Shown piece by piece: positions 33,922 through 47,195 of a stretch of 64,000 nucleotides of DNA. The notes under the pieces are model-generated. The model had not been told where the DNA came from and made no database searches. It worked only from the letters and a program-made list of their open reading frames with translations. The stretch's first letter is position 1; each line of letters begins with the position of its first letter. A program made the translations under genes and the position numbers. The DNA is from Cenococcum geophilum 1.58. Its lineage: Eukaryota; Ascomycota; Dothideomycetes; Gloniales; Gloniaceae. The stretch is taken from the NCBI GenBank assembly GCA_001692895.1, contig KV748207.1, positions 868,001 through 932,000 on the forward strand. Direction: 5' to 3'.

Positions 33922-35100
33922 TCACCACCTTCCCCTCTTTACCTCCTTCAGAGTATGCACACCAGCTTGACAGCCTTCAGTCCTTCCGTTCTTATTACAA
34001 CATGAATAATGAAATTGGTCAAGGGTATCGTCATTGCGTTCCAACCCGTACGCGGTAGAATTACTAGGTATAAGGTAGCCTAGGAAAACTGCATATCAGA
34101 TAGTGGCTCCTGGGATGCGAACAAGGTCTTAATCCGACTTACCTGGGTGGTACATGCACCTCGAGCTGTTGAAGTCTTCACCACATTGTGCACAAGCAAA
34201 GTCATCCGGAGATGTTTTGCGCTTCCGGCCTATGATGTAAGAAGTAGAAGAACTTCCATAAACTTGCCGGTTACCCTGGGATAGGGATTGTGTGAGAGGA
34301 GGGCGGCGGAAGCTACCATGAGGAGACGGCGACGATGATTCTGAGAGCGCCCTTTTTATCTCATGCGATGATGAATAAGGCGTTGAGTGCTGTTTTTTCA
34401 ACCTCTGAATATTCGTATTGGGTGTCTTGGAAGGAGAGGATGTATGTTCTTCTTTTACTGAATGCCCAGTGGGTCTCAGGGTTGATTGTGCGAATTCGGA
34501 ATGATGCGCAAGGCACCGGACAGCTGCTCGAGAGAGCGCAGGCGAGGATTCGCACAGCTGGAGAAATAGGTCGCGGACTTGTATTAGGTCAGAGGATATT
34601 ATAACATGACGAACTAATTCGGATGGCGGCACAGGTAACGCTGCTTGGGAGGACTCGAGAGAACCAGCTGTCCGTTGCGCAAGGCTTTGAATCGGAGTCT
34701 CTTTGGGTATATATCGTTTAGCAAGCTTAGCAGACTGGTTCTGCGGGTGTTTGATGTCGTAGATATGACGGTATAGTTCTTCCAAGCTACGATTTGACAA
34801 TCTTGACAGGTCCAATTTATGCGTTTTCCCGCTGGCGTCCTTTCGAGCAAATGAACAATCGCCTCTGCGGATAATATCCTTCGCTCGTTTCTTATCCATG
34901 CTGCTTAAAGTTCCCCAATATGCCCCAATATATTGCTGCAACTGCTCGTTTCTAGATGGAGGCATTGTGGTTTCAGGAGCGGATGCCGATACATTCGTCT
35001 TCGTGGATCGAGGTATGGAGGAAGGACCAGGTAGGGAAGGCTCAGGACTAGAGTTGGTTAGGTCGACTATTCCTGATCCGCATTTTTCGAGCCGCGCCAT
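33922..35100 (-). CDS. Disordered protein with CHORD-like Cys/His zinc-binding C terminus (371 aa, two exons)
   Basis: Exon 1 is 34143-35100 and exon 2 is 33922-34079, joined across a 63-bp intron (GTAAGT...CCTAG) in phase 1. Without splicing the frame stops just after YHPG; with splicing it continues into a second cysteine group. The C terminus then reads CAQCGEDFNSSRCMYHPG, a spacer, HYSCCNKNGRTEGCQAGVHT. The order C-x2-C, C-x2-HPG, SCC, GC-x3-H is that of a CHORD-type zinc module, though the spacer differs from canonical CHORD. A helical region around residues 55-130 (QQYIGAYWGTLSSMDKKRAK) is the other ordered part; the middle is Ser-rich. I do not recognise a characterised homologue. It may be a nuclear or scaffold protein; that is inference. 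Confidence 0.75.
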
Positions 35101-35737
35101 GTTTGTGCCTCTCGGCGAGGCTCATGGCTGTGCGTGTTGTTGGGGGTTTATAGCAGGGTTCAGGGATTCGCGTGGAATTTTGTTACGCGAGTCAGGCTTC
35201 ATAGGGCGACAAGAAAACGTTTGCAGGCTAGGACGGTTAGACCCTTAGAATACTCCATAAATCCTTTAGTCGCACTCGGAGCTGCTAAGCAAAGAAGATA
35301 TCAAGGCTGTTATATAGACTGCGGCTGGGCATCCCGCATATGGCAAGATGGGGCTTTTCGTATTATTCAACAATTAATATAATTAGAAAATATTTCTGCC
35401 TTACGACCTCACATAAACTTGTCTAACCGGACACCTTACAACGCATGGACATGGAGGATAGAAGAACATGAATTCCATCACCATGACTAGGAATCCTAAC
35501 CACGTTATTTCTTCTCAAACTCAAGGGCATCGTTGATAAGGAACAGTGTCTCGTTTCTAACCTGCAACACCTCGAAAATATACAATGACACATCCGCTAT
35601 GAGCATAGCCACGCGCAGCCTTACAAGGTCTTTCAATTCCAACAACCTCCGCAACCTGAACCCCAAGAATTATTCCTCCTCTAGTTCCGCCGCAGATATC
35701 TTCTAAATTAGGTAAATATGTAGTTCCTCCGGTCGTC
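35101..35737. promoter_or_regulatory. Divergent promoter region between the CHORD-like gene and the HET gene
   Basis: The two genes diverge across 637 bp, so both promoters are expected here. No recognisable element was identified and no further gene is supported. Confidence 0.45.
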
Positions 35738-37705
35738 ATGTCACAAACCTCATGCAACTTGCACGAGCTGTCTCTCGCTCATCTTCCTTACGTATATGAG
35801 CCTTTGCCGAAGGGAAAATGGACTAGGCTGCTACGACTTTTGCCCGGCAAGCACGGAGACCCGCTTCTATGCAGCTTGTTCGCGGTGGATTTTGAGAAAT
35901 TTCCAGCATATCAAGCCATCTCTTACGTCTGGGGGGACCCTCAGAAGACCGTCGAAATTAAATGTGGAGGGCAAGCCGTACACATCACCATCAATCTCAA
36001 TGGTGCCCTCCGACGCATCAGGCATACCTCTGATACCCTGGTCCTTTGGGCTGATGCCATCTGCATTGATCAAAACAACGTCTCCGAACGAGGGCACCAA
36101 GTCGACCTCATGGGCCTAATATTCCAACATGCAAATAGAGTCCTAGTCTAGCTTGGCGAAGACACCTATAATGATGTTGAAGATGCTTGCAACTTAATCC
36201 TCGAAACCAACAGACACTTTGAAACCGGATTAGCGGAGTATAGCAGCATTGATAGCATCCCTTTACTTCCTCCAGACAGTCTGCTTCTTCTTCCTCTGAG
36301 ACACCAAGCTGTCAAACGCCTTTTCCTCAATTCGTGGTTCACGCGCGTCTGGGTGCTTCAAGAAGTTGGCTTAGCAGCAACAGCGGTAGTTGTTTACGGA
36401 AACTGTTTGATCAATTGGAGTGAGGCCGTTCAGTATGCGCTGATATATGATTACCGAACAGACCTAAATTCCAGTGATCTCAGCCTCAGGACAAGGACAG
36501 TTGCTAATGCATTCAAAATTATATGGTGTACCTATGGTAACGCTGGGGGATGGAAAGAAGAACTTTTCTTTCTTCACTTTTCAGCAGTCTCTAATGCTTT
36601 AAGAAGCAATTTCTGCGACGTGTTACAAATTGGAGCTACCTTTAAGGCATCCGACCTAAGAGACTATGTGTATGCATTCCTTGGACACCCTGCCGCCCAG
36701 GTTAAATGTAAAACTGGCGCCATCATGGACGCGGACTACACAATTGGAATCGAGGAGCTCTACTGGAAAGTAGCAAAAATACTGTTAGATAACTTGGATC
36801 TATCACTCCGCATTCTATCAGTAGCTGGGCACTTAAAGCGAAACGACCAAATCAGGTTTCCCTCATGGATCCCACAGTGGGATAAACTCTGCATTGTTAC
36901 CAACTTTGAATATACTAAAGGCGATTACGACGCTACTTTAAGCTCGGAAACCACTTCTCACTATATCGCCCAGCGAAGTCACCGCATCGTTGAGGGCAAA
37001 ATACAGGAAGCCCATCTCCGAACTCGCGGCTTGGTTGTGGATTCGGTAGAGGTCTTCTCCAAAGTCATGCGGCACAAGGGTTTCTTCCGGAAATCTGGAG
37101 CTACGATACAAGGAAGCACGACTAACCTAGTCGAGTCCGTTTGGTTAGATACCAACGCCAACCGGAGCGGAATTTCACCTTATCCTAACGAATGGCAGGC
37201 TTTTAGTCTCACTCTTGTAGCAGGGAAAGGCTGGGATGAAGGCTTAGCTGAGAAAGACCTTGCAGCTCACAATGCAGATTTTCGATTGTATTGCCTCGCA
37301 AGATGTAGTCCTGGTTTCAATAATTTAAACAATTCAGTGCACGAAGCTGGAAAGGCCACCACATTGGGGGATGCAGATCGATTTCTCCGACTGGCAAGGA
37401 CATTTTGTAATAACCGGAAATTCTTCACTACAGCCAAAGGTCGCTATGGCCTTAGTCCATATACGATACAGAAAGGCGACATTTGCTGCGTGCTTTTTGG
37501 AGCCGAAATACCTTTCATCTTGAGGCCGACTAACACCAAGTCGCATTACAGACTTGTCGGTGGGTGTTATATTCACGGTACAGTCAAAACTCTTTATAAC
37601 GATGCGGGTCGTACGGCCGACCGTATCGTAATACCAATGGTATTGTTATACATAGAGTCACGTGTTAGGTTAATAAGCAGGAAAAGGAGGCTGATGCGTG
37701 GCTAG
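35738..37705 (+). pseudogene. HET-domain (vegetative incompatibility) gene with one in-frame stop
   Basis: The frame runs for 656 codons from ATG 35738 to TAG 37705 and is interrupted once, by TAG at 36149-36151 (codon 138). HET-domain motifs are clear: YQAISYVWGDP (residues 58-68), LWADAICIDQNNVSERGHQV, RVLV then LGEDT, and further on RVWVLQEVG. The stop falls in RVLV-stop-LGED, where HET proteins have tryptophan, so TGG has become TAG. The change is G to A in a context equal to CpA to TpA on the other strand, as RIP produces. The rest of the frame is intact, so the lesion looks recent. It could also be a sequencing error or a site of readthrough. HET proteins trigger cell death on fusion of unlike strains; many fungi carry silenced copies. 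Confidence 0.85.
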
Positions 37706-39653
37706 GCATCCCAAAAGGGCGTAGGGCGTCTACTTCACGGGCCAAGTAGGACCCCTCCCATACAAAATCTCTACTGGTTATAACGATTTTGGTAGAGAAA
37801 ACTTAACGATATTGTGAATAGTCAGTATATCGTAATATCACACCAAAAATATTTTGATTAAGGGGTGTAGATCGTAATATAGAGTATATCGTTGTAATCA
37901 AATATCGTACTAAAGAGTTTCGACTGTATTATGCGAGGCGAGGCGATTCGTTGGTGGAAGGATGGTCTTCTAATAGAGCAGGATATTATTTTGGTGTGAA
38001 ACTCTAGTAGTGAATAGAGGGAAAGAAGGCCGAGGAAGAAGAAAAGGAATTTAAGAAGGTTATGTCATTTAGACGTTGCTAATTCCATTCTTGGACTTCG
38101 AACGACCATATATACTGCGAAAATCCACATTTGATAGGAAGTTTCGGCACCAAGCCGCTTCAAAGAGGCGATGCGGTGAGACCAGTTCTGTATCTCCACT
38201 TGTGGACCTCAAAATTTTCAAGATGGTCCATAACGGATGGAAGGCGCATTGATATCGTAAGCTAATATAGTTTGGCTGTGCTAGGATTGCACGGTCTGCA
38301 TGAACTCGCTTTCCTACATTAGGAGTTTGGGAAATGGTGATTGCTCTGCATACCTTGTTCTAGCTAAAGTAAGCAGTGTGATATGAGAGGTGGTCTGGAT
38401 AGAGTTGGTTGCGCTAGGGATTGGACGTTCCAGGTCATGTCGATTTCCAAGCTCAACCCCCCATCCTCGAAACAACTACTATTTTGCTACCCCCCACCAC
38501 CTATTATCTTCCTACCGAGACCGCCCGCGTTGTGTGTCTCTGGCTGGTTGTCAGCAATGGCGTTTATGCGTCATCTGCTTGCTGAGAGAAAAGGGGGAAA
38601 GCGGGGAAGCTTGGATCCTTTTGTCGGTGAGCACTCGGCGTCACGCTGAACTGGAATGACATCGAAGTGCATACAACAGGGTTGGATGGGAGCGATTGGC
38701 GTGATATTTGGACACGACTCCGAATCTTTCCTATCACAAGCGGGCCAGGGTATCGCCCCACATATCGAACGTCTTTTGACTTCTGGAAGACTCCGTTTGG
38801 GTATGGGGAGATGATGATGCATGTCACTCGGAGATCTCCGTTGGCGTCTGGGTTCCGCCAGCCAGCCAGGCAAGAAATAGGAACGGCACACCAAGGGGGC
38901 CAGGAACCAGCCTAGCGTGTTTCACAGCGCCCAGCTCTCCAAAATATTTCCCAGGCTCTCTGTTAATTATCGACCCTTTCTGCTGCCAATTAGGGGGAAA
39001 GACGTTCGCAAAATGGCAAGATGATTTGGCGCGCACTCGGTACTTGAGGATGACTTGCTGGACAAGGTGCTGGTTGCACAGGCAAGCCAATGGCTTGTGA
39101 GCCTTAAGAGTTTCAGGAAGGAGAGAAGTGTTCTCAGCCTTGCCTCAACTTTGGGTTGAAGTCTTCAGACGCGGCCGGGGCGGCGAACCGTCCACACTAG
39201 GTATTTACCTTCTCTCTGCCCTTCTAGAATATTTCTCTTTCCCATCTCGCCGCGTGTACGCCAGGGGGTGCAAAAGCTGTCTTATGTATATTTTTGAGAG
39301 CATTTTTATTCTCACTGCCTTTTGTCGCTCATTCTGCGTGCTTCAAATCACTCATTTCAATCGTGCGCTACGTTGCGGTAAGACCTGCATAATCTGGATT
39401 GCTCGTTCTGCCCTGCAGCAATCCTCCGCAATTTCGATCAGCCTCGGAAGCCTCGCTTGTCGTGCATCTATTATATTCCTTTATCGTTCGTCTCTATTGG
39501 TTCAATTGATCGCGGACGAGGGATCCAGGATAGGAGACATAGGCGATTTCGGCCTTCCATCTTGGATTCTAGAAACCACGCATATGACTTCGGAGGTTGT
39601 CGGCCTCTTTTCCATCGTACCATAATAGACACTCCCGATTACTACGCTTGGCG
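37706..39653. other. Intergenic region without a supported gene
   Basis: Near 37780-37930 the DNA is AT-rich with recurrent ATATCGT words, but no paired ends were found. Frames at 38383-39090 overlap on both strands and carry no motif. The region 39128-39653 is probably the promoter and 5' leader of the C2H2 gene; its 165-codon open frame has no recognisable features. Confidence 0.45.
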
Positions 39654-41455
39654 ATGGAGGAATGGCAAGACTACCCAGAGGAGGATCGACACCATGTTGA
39701 GGCTTTGCTCAACAAATATTCTCTACAGACAATAGAGCACATGTTTCTCGAGGCCACAAAGTCTCGTTCGTCTTCACTTTCCATCCCTTCTCGCTTCTGC
39801 TGACTCATTTTGCAGGTCGCAATTCCGTCGCTTCCTTTTCAACCACATCCGGCTCATCAGTCTTCACGCACCGCCTATCCATTGGCTCAAGCCTCTATTC
39901 TTCTTCTAGCAGCGATTTTAATCCTTCACTATCATCGTCAGCATCGTCTCGTAGCCGTACTGCACAGCGAGCCGTTCATTATCCCCTCGGCTTGGATCCT
40001 AACCGTCCTGTGCCGCCATCTGCGCGACGCACACCATATGAATTTACTGCCTCCGTCGAACAAGCTTTCTCCGAAAATTCTCCTCTCAGTCAGGTTGATA
40101 ATGACTGTCATGAAGCCGGCCAGTCCTCTATTCATTCGAACGAGCGAGTCCTTTTCTGTACATTCTGTGCTGAACAGAACGTCAACAAGACGTTCGGGAC
40201 GAAGTCGGATTGGAAGAAACATGAAACAAGGATTCACGAGACTGGACAGGAATGGCCGTGTCCAACGCCGAACTGTTGTCTAGTCTTCGACCGCGACGCA
40301 GATTTTAGTCGGCATCATCAGCGCTCTCATCCTGGTCGGCCTCTTCCCCCTCTAAGTGACGTCAAGGTTCAGCTGTTGCCGAAGGGGGTCTTTGGGTGTG
40401 GCTTTGACAATTGCAAGACTTTGCTGTCTTCCTGGAACGATCGCTGTGATCACGTTGCAAAGCATATGAAGGACGGTATGAAAAGGACACAGTGGCGCTA
40501 TACGAACGTAATTCGAAATTTAATTCGTCAGGACAGTATTCGCGATGACTGGAAATTCCTATTTGTTACTTTTCGCGAACAGTTGAAGAAAGACGGATCT
40601 CAGCTTTGTTGGCACCCGCACAACACTAGAATCCTCAGACAAAAACTGGAATGCAGTGATTTTCGACCTAATCGTGACGACTTCTTGATGACGACACTGA
40701 AGCTAGGTTTAGATTTACCACCACCATCGGTTCCAGGCTCTTCTGAACAAGCTGTCGCATTGCCCGACGGTTTTGTAACGCCGAGCTTTGACTCAGTTCA
40801 GAATATCGATACGTTGTCTCCGGAGCAATTCAGGGTTATCCTTAGAGGTGGACCTTCAAATCAGCACTCTCGTTTCCGGCTTGACATTCCAAAATCTCCA
40901 CTCGAACATCCTCCCGAACAACTTCTACAGTCTCCACTTCCATCCCAAGGAATCACAGAAGGCCAAGAACCCTCATATGATCACACGATCGGGTTCAATT
41001 CCTCTCAAGATCGCATCAGTTTCATGGATGTAGTCGATACTGTTCCTGAATTAAGTCTATCTATGGAGTCGATGGACCGGATGTCTTCGTGTTTAGATTC
41101 TCCAATCCCTCATGACTCTACATACTACCCAGCATTTGTTGATCCCGGGAGGCCTACCAACCCGCTCATTGGACCTTTCCCGAACTACTTTGATTCAGCG
41201 CCGACAATCCAGGACTCTCCATTCTCTGCTCGTCCCTCCCCTGGACAGATCATAAAGAAGTCTCTAAGGAGGGCGAAAAGCAATTTCACCCTCAGACGAT
41301 CACAGCAGCTCGATCCTGCAACTGGGACAAACCACCCAGATCTTCCTGCGGAATATGAGGTTCCTCGTTCCACCGCTGGGCCGTCTCGATCGTATCCCCA
41401 TAATCGGCAAGATCTCATAATTGATCCTGTCCAGCAATTCAATTACCAAAACTAA
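39654..41455 (+). CDS. C2H2 zinc-finger protein (583 aa, two exons)
   Basis: Exon 1 is 39654-39765 and exon 2 is 39816-41455, joined across a 50-bp intron (GTTCGT, CTGAC branch, TGCAG) in phase 1. The larger frame lacks an ATG at its left end, and the first exon supplies MEEWQDYPEEDRHHVEALLN. The join reads EATKSRRNSVASF. Finger-like units start near residue 150: CTFCAEQN...W-x2-HETRIH, then CPTPNCCLVFDRDADFSRHH, then GCGFDNCKTLLSSWNDRCDH. The second half is Ser/Pro-rich with likely phosphosites. The layout matches a group of ascomycete C2H2 proteins of unknown targets; probably a nuclear transcription factor. The donor GTTCGT is weaker than usual, so exon 1 is slightly less certain than exon 2. 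Confidence 0.8.
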
Positions 41456-42870
41456 AAATTACGAATGAGGAAAAGAACGCTTCTCCATGAGTAGACGACA
41501 CCTAGGCTCTTAGGAGGGTGCCTGTTACCAGCATTATTTAAAACGATGTTGTGGGCTCTTCGGCAGAGATGCAATGGCCCCGCAAGATTGTTATTCAGAT
41601 TCTGTCCTGGCGTTCTACTTCGTACAAACTCTCATCCAGTGGCATTTACCGGGGTTTGGTCTCTACCTCGACATCTGCTACTCTAATAGCCCTATTTTCT
41701 TAGTTTTTACTAAGACTTCTACATGCATTTCACGAAAGACATATTTATTGATACCCAGGATTACAGTCTTAATAAGTTTATTTGCTATTTTTTTTATTTC
41801 GGTATGTTTGATTGTGCATATAGCGGGAACTAGGCCATGACTAGGAAGGATCATATATGGGCATTACAATGAGTGCAAGAGTTTCTCTTCTCGCTCAAGA
41901 GCGAATTTTGTATTGTTATAGAAGGCTTGCACCATCACACCATCACAAAATATCATCGGGGATTGCTGGTCAACTACCGGCGCTTATATATATTGTTGAA
42001 TGAGAATCTATGAAGGATTAAATTATTCGTATTCTTGTCAGCTGGCTAGATACTATCATCGTGTATAAAACGGCTTGCATTATGCTTTATAAATACATGG
42101 TTGTTTACTTATTATATAGAGTGTCCCCAAGAGTGTCACACTCAAGGTCGCATTCGATTTTGATCAGATTCCGCGTGGCAGCATCCTAGTCAGAATTCTG
42201 CGAGTTGACTGAAAAGGGATTTTGAACACTTGCTCGGCAGCGGTAAAACGCAGTGCGATCAATGGGTTACTGGATTTTTCTTAAAATGGTAAATCTCGGG
42301 GTGTTTGGTAGGGCTATGTTGAAAAAGCAAGGCACAAAACACTGAGCTGCTCCAAGGAAATACCCAACAGCTCGTTGCTGGCGTTGTGGTTGAGAAGCCA
42401 TTGCGAGCCGCTCTGCAGCCAAACCTTGCCACCGATTGTTGGGCAAGGTAGCTTCTTCTATGCGGCCGGTTTAGACAGCTCCATTTCACCTTTCCGAACA
42501 GCATGTACCCTTGAAAATTTCACAACTGTATGTTTGAAGTCAAAAATAGAACCGCATCGCATATCGACGAGCAGAGCCAAAAAATTACCTCTTTAGATTT
42601 TTTGCCTTCCTCAGCTGGACTAACTTACTAACAGATCCGATGCGCCACAAGCGCTCAGTAATCGCCTGGGCATCCGAAAGGAGTACTCCTCACGCACGCA
42701 CTGACAGGATGTAGCCAATGGCCAATTACTCGGTGCAAAAAGGTACGAGCTGGTTATTTGATGAGTAAACTCTGGGCGATCATGGTATGAATACCTATAT
42801 CAGTCAGATACCTAGTGTTCCCGGCCAGGACGACTGAAAGACAGCGGGTGTGTGCAGCAGAAAATAAAGG
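41456..42870. other. Intergenic region without a supported gene
   Basis: The 3' flank of the C2H2 gene leads into the promoter of the GMC gene. AT-richness rises around 41990-42120. Short frames at 41574-41840 and 42259-42596 have no motif. Confidence 0.5.
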
Positions 42871-44460
42871 ATGTGGGGAATATCGCGCGTACTACTCTTC
42901 TCACAATACCTCTTCGCTATAACTCGAGCGACTCCCACTTATGATTATGTGTAAGTTTGCCACAAAATAGAAGCGATAGAGGAATTTTTCTGCTAATAAT
43001 CATAGTATCGTCGGAGGTGGTACGGCGGGGTTAACAATAGCAGCTCGCCTCACAGAAGATCCCGAGGTCTCAGTCATAGTTCTCGAAGCCGGAAATGACC
43101 ACTCAAACGACACCAACGTGCTCTCACCTGGTCTTTGTACTATTATGTATGGAGATCCAGAGTATGATTGGAATTATAGTACCGTGCCACAGGTATGTTC
43201 TAGTTTTGTGTACAAAATGTCAACAAAATATGCGACTTCCGAAAATTGCTAATGACTTAACAAGGTTTTTGCAAATGGTCAAGTCGTTGCCCACCCTCGT
43301 GGGAAACAACTGGGAGGGTCCAGTGCTATTAATCTCATGTTCTGGACCCATGCCTCCCGACGAGATATTGATAACTGGGGGAGTTTAGGAAATACGAATT
43401 GGTCGTGGGATGCCCTTCAACCTTATTACAAACGATCTGAAGAGTACATTGTGCCTTCCAAAAGAACCGAAAATGATCTCCAGACCGAGTATGTTGTTCC
43501 TGGTATCCATGGAATGAAAGGCCCTATCATAAACACCTTCCCGGACATCTACGGACCGCTGGATGAAGCATGGCCGCGCACTTATGAGAAACTCGGTCTT
43601 GCTGTACAATCAGATCCACGAGATGGGCTTGCATTGGGGGGCTACACCAATCTAATTAGTATGAATCCGAAGGGGAGGTCACGTAGCTATGCAGCAACGG
43701 CTTACTATCTGCCCGCATCGAAGCGCCCGAATCTGAAAGTCATTACAGGAGCTCTTGTTGAGAAATTTCTGCTGAAAAGGAGCTCTCGTGAAAATAGAGT
43801 GACCGCGATAGGGGCGCAGTATATAAAAACCACAACATCCTTCAAGGTTCAGGCCAAACGGGAAGTGGTTCTTTCCGCGGGCTCAATTGGCTCACCTCAT
43901 ATACTGGAGCTCTCGGGAATTGGCAATTCGGATTTGCTCTCCAAGTATGGTATCAACGTGGCAATTAGCAATGAAAATGTTGGAGAGAATCTACAGGATC
44001 ATATTTACGTTCCAATTGGGTAAGTCAATCCAGTTCTCCATAGCTTCAGTGAGTCAGTTCTAATAGGTGTAAAGCTATGAGGTTACCCCTGGGGTTCCCA
44101 CTCTAGACGACTTTAAAAACCCCACATACTTTAATAATGCTTACGAAGAATACATTACAAATGCAACCGGACCTTTGGCGACGACTGGTGCCAGCTCTGG
44201 GCTTCTTTCATGCCCGCAAATAGGTTGCACACACCTAGCTCCAGGAGAAGAGATTGGCGACCACATCAGTCCAGGCTTAGCAGAGCCAGTGATGTATAGA
44301 AACGTATTAGTTTTAATACGTTTGAAACGTTTCAGCTGTGCGGGTTCATATTAAACTAAACAAGGTTTAGTTTAAGATGTTTCAAGACCGTTTTATAAGT
44401 TTAGCTAATATTACGGAGTAAATACGAGTATCGTTACATGGTTGCTGGGTTAATAAGTTG

Positions 44461-44680
44461 TTAGCGACTCAGTCAATCGAGGCACGGATACGGCAAGAGG
44501 GACGCGTAAGCCTGTACGATTGGATTGTCTATAAACGAGGATCCAAAGCTAGAGAAAGGAAAGGAGAAGAATAGCAGCGCCGCTTAAAGTTTTATACGGT
44601 CCTTGAATCACGTGAGCTCATATAACTCTGCGTCTACTATAACGTCTACTATAATCTGCCGTTTTCCACCAGTGCCGTAA
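44461..44680 (+). repeat. Left 220-bp subterminal inverted repeat of the hAT element
   Basis: It begins TTAGCGACTC and matches the reverse complement of 47196-47415 nearly end to end, including GTACGATTGGATTGTCTATA. No target duplication abuts these repeats, so they are internal parts of the hAT element rather than ends of a nested one. Confidence 0.9.
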
Positions 44681-44928
44681 TATAAGTGCCGTATTGTGTA
44701 CGGGACACATAACGGTGCCGGAGCGTGTCTCCTGCCATATTCTGCCGTGTTTTACCATATTCTGCTAGGTTCTGCCAAGTTCTGCCAATGGGGCAGGTGG
44801 AATACGGTAGAGGTCGAGACGGTAGAAACAGGTGGGCATGTGCGAGGTGTTATGGGGTGGTCCCGTAACAGCTAACGAAAAGTTTTTCCCCTCTAAACCT
44901 TCTATCTTAGTACCCTTTTACCTCTACC

Positions 44929-47186
44929 ATGGCTTCTTAAGACGATACCTCTACAGTTTTAGACTTTACGGAGTATACACAAGATAAAGACGATAACTCC
45001 TACCTAGCATCCTAAGCTAGCACTACTGATAGCGACGAAATCCTCCGCCAAAAGAAGCCAAAGGTAAATGAAGAGCTATGGTCTTATACTCGTAAAGCAA
45101 AGGGTTCTGAGGAGGTAAGGAATAAGCATTACCAGCAGATATACTATTGTAAGTATTGCGCTAGCTATAAGGGCTCTCCGAATGCTAAAAGATTCCGTAC
45201 ACACCTTTTTAAAACCTATGATACACGCGTTAGTTCTACGCCTCTAGGTCTAATAAAGATAGCTTTTATTAATATAATTGCGGATATCCTTAGCGAGTAA
45301 AGGACTTTATAAGAGAAGCAGAACCTAATTAAAGAAAAGACCCTCTAAGCAGCTATCAAAGTACCTAAATTTAAAGAAGCCTGCGTACGGCTTATTACCG
45401 TACAAAACCTACCTTGCTCACTACTCGATTGGCCTAAATTTTGGGCTGTTATTCTATTAGTCAATTATATGGCTAAAGAGACTCTCAAATTTGCGCGACA
45501 AGACGTCCCAAAGCTCATTGAATTAACCTATATCCTCCACCGCGAAGAGCTTATTAAAAAGCTTAAGAACTCCCTCTCCTTAATACACTTTTTAATTGAT
45601 ATGTGGACATCGCCAGCAAAGATAGGGTTCTAAGTAATTGTGGTGCATTGGGTAGATGCAGAGACTCGCTGTATAGAGACTGCCTTGTTATTACTCAAAG
45701 AATTTAAGGGAGCTTATAGTGGTGAGGAGTAGGTAGAGGTCTTTCTTTAGGTTATAAGAGAGGTTAGTCTATAAGATTAACTCGGCTTCTTTACGTTAGA
45801 TAATTATGGCTTAAATAACCTTATGCTACGCCATATTGCAGAGGAGATTAAAGACTTTAACCCGGTTCTTTGTTAAATACGTTACTTTGGCCATAATCTT
45901 AATTATATCGCCTAAGCCTTTCTTTTCAGATCTATGGTAAAGTAAGGAGAGGGACAGAAGGATAAGGATAAGGCAATTGATATAGCTATTTAGGACATTA
46001 CTAAACTCTAAGATAAGCTTTAACGTTAAGGATTATAAAGTAAAGAAGATATTACTAAAGAGTTTTGTAAGCATGGTAGCCTTAGTAAACTCTATAACTG
46101 TAACGCCTTTTCTTGCTCTTCTTCTAGTCGATTTTAAGCTCTCCTTATAGTAGTTAGCTGAGTAATTTCTATAGATAATGACACGCGGTGGAACTCCTGG
46201 CTAGATGAGGTTACTGTCGCTTTATAGAAGTGTAAGGAATTTATATCCTGGACGGAAGATCACTAGTAGGAGCTTAGTAATGACGCTCTAATAAGAGACG
46301 ATTGGTAAGAGCTTAAAGATATTAAAGAAATCCTCTAACCTCTTAAGACGTATATAAAGAATACAGAAGGGCATACCGCTACGCTTTATATGACTTTTAA
46401 TAACATAGAATTTCTTATCCGCCACTTCACCTAAATATGAGAGAAATTTAAGGGTAACGCTTAAATAACTGCAAGGTTGATAGCAGCTTGGTATAAATTT
46501 AATAAGTACTATAAGCTTACTAATGATACGCCCGTTTATATGGCAGCAGCTCTTCTTTACCCTTAACTACGTGAAGCCTACCTTAAGAAAGTATGGTTAA
46601 CAAGGGAGCAGCAGAAGTGGATTAAGCCTACTATTACTAAGGTTCGAAACCTATGGAGGGACTATTTTAAGCCAGAGAGTGTATAATTAGTAGATCTCGA
46701 CTTAATCAAAGACCTAGCCGCACGATTTCTTGCTAAGATAACTATTTCAACGGCAGCAAGCAATAAATTTGATAACTTTATTAAGGTATATCTCTAATAA
46801 GCGCTTATTACTCTAGCTAACACCTATAGGGCGTATAAATCCCTATTGGTGAGTAATTACCTCTTAACTAGTGGCTAGAGCCTGTACGGCAACTAATCTA
46901 CCCTAACCTTACCCGAATGGCTGTTACTATCTTTAGTATCCCCCTAATGTCGGCTGGCCTAGAACGAGTGTTCTTAGGCGCTAAATATACAATTGTACCA
47001 GAGAGAGTAAGGCTTGGAGCGAAGATGTTGGAGATGGTAGAGTTATTAAAGAGCTGGGTCCGTATTATAAAGACAACAGGCAGGGCACCATTAAGTGGCG
47101 TATTTACAAATAGCTGCTTTATGGATAAGGCTTTAAAGGTATTAGAAGGGGAAGGCGATAGCGATAAGGTAATTATCACGGTTTAA
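44929..47186 (+). pseudogene. hAT transposase remnant
   Basis: The frame starts at ATG 44929 and is broken by many stop codons and at least one shift of frame. Near the N terminus (about 45070-45240) a BED-type zinc finger is visible: YYCKYCASYKG followed by KRFRTHLFKTYD. The C-terminal 90 codons (46917-47186) are open and hold the hAT dimerisation segment SAGLERVFLGAKYTIVPERV and MLEMVELLKSWVR. The stops are mostly TAA and TAG where CAA/CAG codons would be expected, consistent with RIP. Confidence 0.88.
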
Positions 47187-47195
47187 AGCTATTTG

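Noticed and set aside
37780-37930. An inverted-repeat element with ATATCGT words
   Set aside because: The words recur irregularly on both strands without paired ends.
39128-39625. 165-codon plus-strand frame before the C2H2 gene
   Set aside because: More likely promoter or leader; the spliced C2H2 gene starts downstream at 39654.
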